From an uncultured Catenibacterium sp. (GTDB taxonomy: Bacteria > Bacillota_I > Bacilli_A > Erysipelotrichales > Coprobacillaceae): a DNA stretch of 12,481 nt. Of the stretch, positions 7,659 to 12,481 are shown one piece after another. The position numbers and the translations under genes are program-made. The notes under the pieces are model-generated. The model made no database searches. It saw nothing but the letters and a program-made list of their open reading frames with translations, and was not told the origin of the DNA. The DNA lies in assembly GCF_900540665.1 (NCBI RefSeq), contig NZ_UQGV01000070.1, forward strand, positions 1 to 12,481. Reading direction: 5' to 3'. Position 1 is the stretch's first letter, and every line of letters starts with the position of its first letter.

Positions 7659-8579
7659 ATGAAGTACTATGATCTACCAAAAACTGATTTAAAAGTATCT
7701 GAAATCGCTTTGGGCTGCATGCGTATTGCAGATAAAAGTGTTGAGGAAGTAGAAGAACTTGTGAAGACTGCATTAGATTGTGGTATTAACTTTTTTGATC
7801 ATGCTGATATTTATGGTGGAGGAAAGTCAGAAGAGTTATTTGGACAAGTTCTTGAAAAACATCCTGAATATCGTGAAAAGATGATTATTCAGACAAAGTG
7901 TGCGATTGTACCTGGAAAACGTTATGATTTTTCTAAGGATTATATTATTAATGCAGTCAATGGCTCATTAGAAAGACTTCATACTGATCATGTAGAAATT
8001 CTTCTATTACATAGACCTGATGCATTATGTGACCCTCAAGAAGTTGCAGAAGCATTTGATGAACTGTATGTTAGTGGCAAGGTCAAATACTTTGGGGTAT
8101 CTAATCATACACCAGGACAGATTGCCTTATTACAGAAGTATACAAAGCATCCTATTATCATTAATCAATTACAGCTTTCTATTGTGCATTCTGTGATGAT
8201 TGATAGTGGTATGAACATGAATATGAAGGAAAACTTTGCGATTGATAAGGATGGCGGTGTGCTTGATTATTGTCGTTTAAATGATATTACTATCCAGGCC
8301 TGGAGTATTGTGCAGGCATCATGGGCTGAAGGCACTTTCTTAAATCATCCGGATTATAAGAAATTAAATAATGTTCTTGATGATCTAGCAAAGAAATATA
8401 ATGTTACTCCTGCCACAATTGCGACTGCATGGATTTTAAGACATCCTGCACATATTCAAGCTATTACTGGTACGACTTCTCCTAAACATTTAATTGAAAC
8501 AGCAGAAGCTGCAAATATCGAATTAACACGTCAGGAATGGTATGATCTTTATCTAGCAAGTGGTAAACCTTTACCATAA
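7659..8579 (+). CDS. Aldo/keto reductase (YdhF-like)
   Basis: A 306-residue cytosolic NADPH-dependent oxidoreductase with an (alpha/beta)8 barrel. The catalytic tetrad is visible as D47, Y52 (FDHADIYGGGKSEE), K80 (IQTKCA) and H118 (LLLHRPD). The C-terminal cofactor region reads ITGTTSPKHLIE. It resembles the group containing E. coli YdhF. The substrate is unknown and is not indicated by neighbours. The start is one base after the pepP stop, with AGAGG inside the end of pepP as its ribosome binding site, so co-transcription and probably coupling are clear. It is followed by the flavoprotein gene, whose AAGGAGG overlaps this stop codon. Confidence 0.9.
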   Translation: MKYYDLPKTDLKVSEIALGCMRIADKSVEEVEELVKTALDCGINFFDHADIYGGGKSEELFGQVLEKHPEYREKMIIQTKCAIVPGKRYDFSKDYIINAVNGSLERLHTDHVEILLLHRPDALCDPQEVAEAFDELYVSGKVKYFGVSNHTPGQIALLQKYTKHPIIINQLQLSIVHSVMIDSGMNMNMKENFAIDKDGGVLDYCRLNDITIQAWSIVQASWAEGTFLNHPDYKKLNNVLDDLAKKYNVTPATIATAWILRHPAHIQAITGTTSPKHLIETAEAANIELTRQEWYDLYLASGKPLP

Positions 8580-8591
8580 GGAGGTCCGAAT

Positions 8592-9209
8592 ATGAAAGTA
8601 CTTATGATTAATGGAAGTTCCCGTAATAATGGCTGTACACGTGCAGCTTTAGATATTATGGCTGAAACATTCAAAGAAGAAGGTATTGAAACAGAAATCA
8701 TCTTTATTGGCAATCAGCCTATTGCGGATTGTATGAACTGTAAGAAGTGTGTAACTGAACATCAATGTGTATTTGATGACGTTGTCAATAAAATCACTAC
8801 AAAAGCAAAAGACTGTGATGGCTTTATCTTTGCCTCACCTGTCTATTATGCTCATCCAAGTGCAAGATTACTTGCGGTATTGGATAGAGCCTTCTATTCA
8901 AATAAAAGTGTCTTTGTATATAAGCCTGGGGCTTGTATCTTTAGTGCAAGACGTGCTGGACAGGTGGCAAGCATGGATGTTGTCAACAAGCATTTCAGCA
9001 TTTCTCATATGCCTATTGTATCTGCCAATTATTGGAATGAAGTCTTTGGAAGTGAACCTGAAGATGTATATAAAGATGCCGAAGGTGTTGCGACTATGCA
9101 AAACATCGCAAAAAATATGAGCTGGCTTCTGAAGTCTATTGAAGCAGGTAAAAAATCTGGTCTTGAAAGACCAGAACTCTCTACTGGACATACAAATTTC
9201 CATCACTAA
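8592..9209 (+). CDS. Flavodoxin-fold reductase with four-cysteine iron-sulfur motif
   Basis: A 205-residue protein of the NADPH-dependent FMN reductase/iron-sulfur flavoprotein superfamily. The N-terminus MKVLMINGSSRNNGCT is the FMN phosphate loop. C47, C50, C53 and C59 (CxxCxxCx5C, then VFDD) match the compact cluster motif of iron-sulfur flavoproteins, which bind one 4Fe-4S cluster next to FMN. FASPVYYAHPS (80-90) is the second flavin-contacting segment. The role is electron transfer or reduction of small substrates in an anaerobe; the partner is not known. A perfect AAGGAGG (8578-8584) precedes ATG 8592 by seven bases. It is the last gene of the pepP operon. Confidence 0.85.
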   Translation: MKVLMINGSSRNNGCTRAALDIMAETFKEEGIETEIIFIGNQPIADCMNCKKCVTEHQCVFDDVVNKITTKAKDCDGFIFASPVYYAHPSARLLAVLDRAFYSNKSVFVYKPGACIFSARRAGQVASMDVVNKHFSISHMPIVSANYWNEVFGSEPEDVYKDAEGVATMQNIAKNMSWLLKSIEAGKKSGLERPELSTGHTNFHH

Positions 9210-9234
9210 GAGAAGAATTTTTCTTCTCTTTTTT
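9208..9234 (+). terminator. Terminator of the pepP operon
   Basis: AAGAGAAGAA (9208-9217) pairs with TTCTTCTCTT (9221-9230) over 10 bp around TTT, and the T run continues to 9234. The stem begins inside the stop codon of the flavoprotein gene. Confidence 0.88.
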
Positions 9235-9241
9235 GTACATT

Positions 9242-9255
9242 TGTAAGCGCTTGTT
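9242..9255 (+). promoter_or_regulatory. cre-like CcpA operator
   Basis: TGTAAGCGCTTGTT matches the cre consensus TGWAARCGYTWNCW at 13 of 14 positions, with the central palindromic AAGCGCTT intact. It lies three bases upstream of the -35 of the next promoter. In Bacillus, cre sites upstream of a promoter usually mediate activation, so CcpA could activate the small protein gene. The match is visible; the regulation is inferred. Confidence 0.65.
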
Positions 9256-9258
9256 ATA

Positions 9259-9287
9259 TTGACGATTGTTTATATGAGGAATAGAAT
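9259..9287 (+). promoter_or_regulatory. Promoter of the small membrane protein gene
   Basis: TTGACG (9259-9264), 17-base spacer, TAGAAT (9282-9287); each hexamer has five of six consensus matches. The predicted start is near 9294, giving a 25-base leader that contains AGAAGG before ATG 9319. Confidence 0.75.
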
Positions 9288-9318
9288 ACAGTTGTATATG
9301 GGGAAAGAAGGCATTTCA

Positions 9319-9549
9319 ATGAGTAACTCTATCGTGATGCGATTAATCAAGTGTTTATCAGTAATTATGTTAGTGATTGGCTGTGTTCAGCCAACTTCTG
9401 TACAAGCTTATTCACCTGTTCTTACAGAAACAGTTCAAGGCAAAGATTATCCTGAGCAGAATAGTTTAGAACTTTTTGTGATTACTGTATTAGTCACAAT
9501 TCTTATTCTATTTCTCATTGGATTAGTTCATAAGGATTTAAAGATATAA
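9319..9549 (+). CDS. Small secreted, membrane-anchored protein of unknown function
   Basis: A 76-residue protein from ATG 9319. Upstream in-frame ATG/TTG codons are rejected because the promoter lies inside that region and AGAAGG sits about seven bases before 9319. The N-terminus is a signal sequence: MSNSIVMRLIK, then hydrophobic CLSVIMLVIG. Cleavage could follow VQA at about residue 30 (signal peptidase I). Alternatively VIGC (19-22) could act as a lipobox. Residues about 50-70 form a C-terminal membrane span (LFVITVLVTILILFLIGLV) ending HKDLKI. The mature protein would be a roughly 20-residue extracellular loop held by one C-terminal span. I recognise no family. It has its own promoter and cre-like site. 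Confidence 0.7.
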   Translation: MSNSIVMRLIKCLSVIMLVIGCVQPTSVQAYSPVLTETVQGKDYPEQNSLELFVITVLVTILILFLIGLVHKDLKI

Positions 9550-9573
9550 AAAAAGAGATGTTGAACATCTCTT
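9547..9573 (-). terminator. Terminator of the Gfo/Idh oxidoreductase pair
   Basis: AAGAGATGT (9553-9561) and ACATCTCTT (9565-9573) form a 9-bp stem with a TGA loop. On the minus strand it is followed by a T tract (9554-9548). The stem begins in the stop codon of the minus-strand gene, and the T tract overlaps the stop of the plus-strand small gene. Confidence 0.88.
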
Positions 9574-10549
9574 AGTCAGCAGGGAATATAACCCCTGCTT
9601 TTTTTCTTGCCTCAGTAAGTACTTCCATAACAACTAATGTATCCTGCAAAAGTACTTCCATTTTCTCTTTATCATTTGTTTCAATAATATTCTTTAATTC
9701 CACAAATTCATAATACATACGGTTATGTGGTCCGTTTTCGTTATAAGTCACTTCTTCCTGCTTATTAAAAGCCATCTGGAATTCAGTAATCTGACTTGAT
9801 GGACTTCTCATGACAATATAACCTTCATCTCCCTGAATAGTAGAAGATAGCGGTGCCTGACAATCCTTTGCTGCAACACAGACTGCTTTCATATAACCAT
9901 AATCCATAACAAGCAAACCTGATGTATCAATACCTCTTTCAATATTTGGATAATAATCCACATTTTCTGGTTTACCAAACAGTTCCATAATAAGATTGAT
10001 GTTATACACACCTAAATCCATTAAAGACCCACCTGAATGTTTTGGATCAAACGCAGGGGCAATATCTCCCTTTTTAAAACGATCATATCTTGATGAATAC
10101 TGTGAGAAGTTAAAGTTAATCACACGAATATTGCCTAATTCCTTTACCTTTTCTTTTAATAGATATGTGTTAGGGAAGAATCGATTAGGGATAGCTTCTA
10201 AAAGGAATAGATCCTCTTTTTTAGCGATTTCCTTGAGTTCTAAAGCCTCTTTGAGGTTAGTCGTGAATGGTTTTTCACATATTATATTTTTACCTGCAAG
10301 AAGTGCTTTTTTAGACATAATGAAATGTAAATCGTTTGGTACAGCAACATAGATAGTATCAATGTCCTTATTTTCCAGCATTTCTTCATAACTTAAATAA
10401 TAACGTTCAATAGGATATTGAACACAGAGATTCTTTAAATTATCTTCATTACGTGCTGAGATACCTAATAATTCAATACCACTTAATTCATTAAACATTT
10501 TTAAAAAGTCTTTGACGATCATTCCTGACCCTACAATACCAAGTTTCAT
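9572..10549 (-). CDS. Gfo/Idh/MocA-family NAD(P)-dependent oxidoreductase
   Basis: A 325-residue cytosolic dehydrogenase. The Rossmann start MKLGIVGSGMIVKDF has the GxGxI fingerprint. The family catalytic lysine is K93 in CEKPFTTN, and GGSLMDLGVYNINLI (173-187) is the conserved D-x-G-x-Y segment, with Tyr182 where many relatives have His. This resembles the branch related to dihydrodiol/1,5-anhydrofructose-type dehydrogenases, but the substrate is not determined. ATG 10549 follows AGGAGG by about ten bases. The upstream oxidoreductase gene ends 14 bases before it, so the two are co-transcribed. A minus-strand terminator follows directly. Confidence 0.88.
   Translation of the reverse strand: MKLGIVGSGMIVKDFLKMFNELSGIELLGISARNEDNLKNLCVQYPIERYYLSYEEMLENKDIDTIYVAVPNDLHFIMSKKALLAGKNIICEKPFTTNLKEALELKEIAKKEDLFLLEAIPNRFFPNTYLLKEKVKELGNIRVINFNFSQYSSRYDRFKKGDIAPAFDPKHSGGSLMDLGVYNINLIMELFGKPENVDYYPNIERGIDTSGLLVMDYGYMKAVCVAAKDCQAPLSSTIQGDEGYIVMRSPSSQITEFQMAFNKQEEVTYNENGPHNRMYYEFVELKNIIETNDKEKMEVLLQDTLVVMEVLTEARKKAGVIFPAD
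9578..9605 (+). terminator. Plus-strand terminator embedded in the end of the opposing gene
   Basis: AGCAGGG (9578-9584) pairs with CCCTGCT (9593-9599) over 7 bp with an eight-base loop, followed by seven T (9599-9605). It would end the transcript of the small protein gene at 9319. It lies wholly inside the last codons (KKAGVIFPAD) of the convergent minus-strand oxidoreductase gene. Confidence 0.75.
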
Positions 10550-10563
10550 AATAATATGTCCTC

Positions 10564-11586
10564 CTACTTTAATCCTTTGATTGCATCTTCTAATATCTTC
10601 ATCTGTAATAGTGTTTGTTCCTTAGTAACAAGCTGTGGCTTATGATGGATGATTGTTTCATACAATGCATCATAGTAGTAACCATAATCACCTTTCACAG
10701 TTTCTACTTTTTCTTCATGATAATGCCCCTCTTCATCATAGATAAGAGTGCCATAATCAGCTGGCGAGTCTAAGCCAAAGTCATCATGTTCATAAGGCAT
10801 ATAGAAATGTTTCAAATCCGCTTCCTGACGGTCTTTTTTTGTTTTAGTGAACATTCCCTTCTTACCATACAAAACAAAGCTAGGACGCTCAATAATACGG
10901 AAATATGATGATTTTACAGAGACCTTAAGTGTTCCATAATAAAGATCTAAATCAAAGTAATCATTCATACGTCCTGTACCTAATAACTGGCGTACATCAT
11001 AATGTGCATGATCTGGTTTACCAAAATAAGAGATGACCTGATCTAAGGTATGGCAAGCATGACCATAGAGGTAAGAATCAATCATTGAGAATTCATGAAT
11101 GTTTTCTGGTACTTCTGGTCGATAGTAATCAAAATGCATCTCTAATTCTAGTAGATCACCTAGTTTGCCTGATTCAATGACCTTCTGAACAGTGAGAAAA
11201 TCACTGTCAAAACGTCTATTTTGATAACATTGAAGCATGAGTCCTTTAGACTCAGCTAAATCAAATAGTTCTTTTGCCTGTGCATAACTCGCTGCGAATG
11301 GTTTTTCTACAACACAATGTTTTCCTGCTTCTAATACTTTCTTTGCATATTCATAATGTAAGCTTGATTTTAATGTGACCACAATAACCTGAATATCTTT
11401 GTCATGGAGTAATTCATCTAAGTTATCTGTATAGTGAATGCCTTCTATTTTCTTCCATGTATCAAAGTGAATAGAACGGTTATAGATTGTCTTTACTTTA
11501 ATTTTATCTTTTCTAGTGAGTACAAATGGCATATGGTAACGATTCGTGCTTTTGCCATTTCCAATAAATCCAATAGTAAGTGTCAT
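10564..11586 (-). CDS. YhhX-like Gfo/Idh/MocA oxidoreductase
   Basis: A 340-residue oxidoreductase from ATG 11586. A possible extension to 11622 adds 12 residues (MKNRSIKKRGIH) with no family similarity, whereas AGAGAGG precedes ATG 11586. The N-terminus IGFIGNGKSTNRYHMPFVL matches what I recall of E. coli YhhX (FIGFGKSTTRYHLPYVL). So do the EKPF segment (94-97, catalytic K95), YQNRRFDSDF (121-130), HFDYYRPEVP (151-160) and HTLDQVISYFGKPDH (179-193). YhhX itself has no firm physiological substrate. It is first of a two-gene unit with the second oxidoreductase. No clear promoter was found in the 130 bases upstream, though two inverted repeats are there. Confidence 0.9.
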   Translation of the reverse strand: MTLTIGFIGNGKSTNRYHMPFVLTRKDKIKVKTIYNRSIHFDTWKKIEGIHYTDNLDELLHDKDIQVIVVTLKSSLHYEYAKKVLEAGKHCVVEKPFAASYAQAKELFDLAESKGLMLQCYQNRRFDSDFLTVQKVIESGKLGDLLELEMHFDYYRPEVPENIHEFSMIDSYLYGHACHTLDQVISYFGKPDHAHYDVRQLLGTGRMNDYFDLDLYYGTLKVSVKSSYFRIIERPSFVLYGKKGMFTKTKKDRQEADLKHFYMPYEHDDFGLDSPADYGTLIYDEEGHYHEEKVETVKGDYGYYYDALYETIIHHKPQLVTKEQTLLQMKILEDAIKGLK

Positions 11587-11643
11587 ATGTATTCCTCTCT
11601 TCTTTATACTTCTATTTTTCAATATTTGTATATGAATTACAAG

Positions 11644-11688
11644 TATTCACATTAGAATCGTAAAAAAAGTACGTAATAGATGTGAATA
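11644..11688. repeat. Inverted repeat upstream of the yhhX-like gene
   Basis: TATTCACAT (11644-11652) and ATGTGAATA (11680-11688) are perfect 9-base inverted arms separated by 27 AT-rich bases. The minus strand of the right arm reads TTATTCACA (11689-11681), a fit to the DnaA-box pattern TTATNCACA. The left arm has one mismatch to that pattern. It may be an operator or a stem-loop; no gene ends here on the plus strand despite the T tract at 11691-11697. Confidence 0.5.
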
Positions 11689-11702
11689 ACTTTTTTTAGA
11701 GA

Positions 11703-11715
11703 GAACTAATAGTTC
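11703..11715. repeat. Perfect 13-base palindrome
   Basis: GAACTAATAGTTC has 6-base arms around one central base, between the queT terminator and the longer inverted repeat. It is a possible operator for the oxidoreductase pair; no known regulator motif is recognised. Confidence 0.4.
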
Positions 11716-11719
11716 GCAC

Positions 11720-11745
11720 AAAAAAAAGAACCCGAAGGTTCTTTT
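11720..11745 (-). terminator. Terminator of queT
   Basis: A 9-bp stem (11724-11732 with 11737-11745) reads on the minus strand as AAAAGAACC, loop TTCG, GGTTCTTTT. The C(UUCG)G tetraloop is very stable, and a T run follows (11727-11720). The stem overlaps the queT stop codon. Confidence 0.93.
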
Positions 11746-12220
11746 ACGCTTTAATAATTTTTAATACTGGTTCATTCTTTTCTAATAATCCAAATAAGAA
11801 TGCACCGATTTCTAATACAACAACTTCACCTACAAATACATATACTGCATTTAATAAGAATGGTGTATGGAATGCAAGTGTTAATTCGATACCTACAATG
11901 ATACCGTTTATTAAACCACCTAAGATACCACCAACATAACGGTTAGATACTTTGTTCATTGCGATAACTGCAAGTAATGTCGCAAATGTACCAAATACCA
12001 TGTCATAAGCACCAAGGGATGATGGAACGTTCGCAATGAAGCATCCTAATACTAATCCTGGGATATATTTCTTATTGTAGAATGCAAGGAAGATCATTAC
12101 TTCTGAAATTCTCATCTGCACCTGACCATAAGAAATTGGCGCTAAGCCGATAGTAAGTGCTGCGTAGACTGCAGCGATGACTGCGTTTAATGCAATCGTT
12201 TTTACGTCTAGTTTTTTCAT
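11744..12220 (-). CDS. queT: QueT-family queuosine-precursor transporter (ECF S component)
   Basis: A 158-residue integral membrane protein with about six hydrophobic segments, matching the QueT family (COG4708-type). The diagnostic segment APISYGQVQMRISEV (27-41) is present, followed by short loops and an N-terminal KKLDVKTIALNAVIAAVYAAL typical of energy-coupling-factor substrate-binding subunits. Family knowledge and the upstream preQ1 riboswitch both point to uptake of a queuosine precursor such as preQ1 or preQ0 for tRNA modification. The shared ECF ATPase and transmembrane module is not in the window. The start has GAAGGAG at 12231-12237, ten bases before ATG. It is a single-gene unit with its own promoter and terminator. 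Confidence 0.92.
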   Translation of the reverse strand: MKKLDVKTIALNAVIAAVYAALTIGLAPISYGQVQMRISEVMIFLAFYNKKYIPGLVLGCFIANVPSSLGAYDMVFGTFATLLAVIAMNKVSNRYVGGILGGLINGIIVGIELTLAFHTPFLLNAVYVFVGEVVVLEIGAFLFGLLEKNEPVLKIIKA

Positions 12221-12230
12221 ATTCGATTTT

Positions 12231-12263
12231 CTCCTTCTTCTAAAGAACAGTTAGAAGCCAAAC
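12231..12263 (-). promoter_or_regulatory. Expression platform: SD-adjacent hairpin and anti-aptamer sequence
   Basis: On the minus strand CTTCTAA (12257-12251) and TTAGAAG (12243-12237) can form a 7-bp hairpin reaching the first base of the Shine-Dalgarno GAAGGAG (12237-12231). GTTTGGCT (12263-12256) is perfectly complementary to AGCCAAAC in the aptamer loop (12312-12305). The two pairings share bases 12256-12257. No U tract follows, so control is probably at translation. Confidence 0.6.
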
Positions 12264-12287
12264 ATCATGAATTATGTTCATATGTTC

Positions 12288-12323
12288 TTAGTTTTTTATA
12301 CTGGGTTTGGCTCTCGAACCAGT
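12288..12323 (-). promoter_or_regulatory. preQ1-I riboswitch aptamer
   Basis: On the minus strand ACTGG (12323-12319) and CCAGT (12304-12300) form P1. The 14-base loop ends CCAAAC, and the tail ATAAAAAACTAA (12299-12288) is the near-invariant A-rich strand and P2 partner of preQ1-I aptamers. The last loop base, C12305, sits where the ligand-pairing cytosine of the B. subtilis aptamer lies. P2 seems short (AG with CT), and the loop is two bases longer than in B. subtilis. Its place in the queT leader fits feedback by preQ1. Confidence 0.9.
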
Positions 12324-12331
12324 TCTCAACT

Positions 12332-12360
12332 ACTATATCATTTATATATATAGGAGACAA
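12332..12360 (-). promoter_or_regulatory. Promoter of queT
   Basis: Minus strand: -35 TTGTCT (12360-12355), 17-base spacer, -10 TATAGT (12337-12332) with an extended TGA just before it. Transcription would start near 12325, immediately ahead of the aptamer at 12323. Confidence 0.75.
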
Positions 12361-12370
12361 GAAAAAGAGT

Positions 12371-12401
12371 AAAAAAAAACGAGTCAAGCGGTACTTGACT
12401 C
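12371..12401 (-). terminator. Terminator of the rRNA operon
   Basis: GAGTCAAG (12381-12388) and CTTGACTC (12394-12401) form an 8-bp stem with a five-base loop. On the minus strand it is followed by G and nine T (12379-12371). It lies about 28 bases after the 5S 3' end. A smaller stem TCGCA/TGCGA (12428-12411) lies between 5S and this terminator. Confidence 0.9.
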
Positions 12402-12428
12402 ATCGGCTCATCGCATTTTAAATTGCGA

Positions 12429-12481
12429 CCTGGCAGCTTGCTATTGTCGCGTCTTCACACTATCGTCGCCGTTATGATGCT
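12429..12481 (-). rRNA. rrf: 5S rRNA, 3' half (rest lies beyond the right edge)
   Basis: Reading the minus strand from the edge, AACGGCGACGATAGTGTG aligns with AGCGCCGATGGTAGTGTG of E. coli 5S, and GCGACAATAGCAAGCTGCCAGG aligns with GCGAGAGTAGGGAACTGCCAGG at its 3' end. About 53 bases are present. The segment for helix IV is much shorter (GTGT-GAAG-ACGC). The 3' end is placed at 12429 after CTGCCAGG, within a base or two. A rho-independent terminator follows, as expected at the end of an rrn operon. Confidence 0.87.

Noticed and set aside
8898..9206. Antisense 102-codon open frame within the flavoprotein gene
   Set aside because: No ribosome site or recognisable protein, and it mirrors a well-supported gene; the same applies to the other frames inside pepF, the MBL gene and the oxidoreductases.
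9259..9318. Longer start for the small membrane protein
   Set aside because: The region contains the promoter and the ribosome site for ATG 9319; the longer N-terminus would not form a normal signal peptide.
11587..11622. 12-residue extension of the yhhX-like protein
   Set aside because: The extension contains the Shine-Dalgarno AGAGAGG for ATG 11586, and family similarity begins at that Met.
11644..11689. Replication origin because of DnaA-box-like arms
   Set aside because: Only one good and one imperfect box, with no dnaA/dnaN nearby and no box cluster.
11644..11697. Plus-strand terminator formed by the inverted repeat and T tract
   Set aside because: The loop is 27 bases, two bases separate the stem from the T tract, and no plus-strand gene ends here.
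12405..12481. Protein-coding tail at the right edge on the minus strand
   Set aside because: All minus frames carry early stops, and the sequence aligns with the 3' half of 5S rRNA.

Overview
The window is AT-rich, densely packed bacterial DNA. It has AGGAG-type ribosome binding sites, TTGACA/TATAAT-like promoters and U-tract terminators, which fits a low-GC Firmicute. The 5S rRNA fragment at the right edge has a very short helix IV, and the gene content (iron-type glycerol dehydrogenase, M3B and M24 peptidases, QueT, preQ1 riboswitch) would suit an Erysipelotrichia-like anaerobe. That placement is an inference. I see no phage, insertion sequence, CRISPR or tRNA genes. The region reads as ordinary chromosome containing a few unusual genes.

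Left part (1-1565). The tail of an unidentified gene ends in a strong terminator. It is followed by a single-gene glycerol dehydrogenase unit (gldA). Facing gldA is a 48-residue single-span membrane protein gene, and the two converge on one shared hairpin.

Middle (1544-5883, minus strand). A tight five-gene operon runs from a clear promoter at 5856-5883: M3B oligopeptidase (pepF), a 200-residue protein with a PTS IIB-like C-terminal domain, a hexapeptide O-acetyltransferase whose catalytic His position holds Thr, a PAP2 membrane phosphatase, and an RNase Z-like metallo-beta-lactamase-fold hydrolase. All four junctions overlap by 4 or 8 nt, so translation is probably coupled. This is the best candidate here for an uncharacterised functional unit.

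Divergent from it (5906-9234, plus strand) is a second operon: an Xaa-Pro aminopeptidase, an aldo/keto reductase and an iron-sulfur-flavoprotein-type reductase, closed by a terminator. After this comes a small secreted or membrane-anchored protein with its own promoter and a CcpA cre-like site just upstream of the -35 element.

Right part (9547-12481, minus strand). Two Gfo/Idh/MocA oxidoreductases (the upstream one YhhX-like) form a pair. Next is queT, a queuosine-precursor transporter gene, preceded by a promoter and a preQ1-I riboswitch. A sequence downstream of the aptamer is complementary to the aptamer loop and also overlaps one arm of a hairpin next to the Shine-Dalgarno, which suggests a translational switch. 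The window ends in the terminator and the 3' half of a 5S rRNA gene, the tail of an rrn operon lying to the right.
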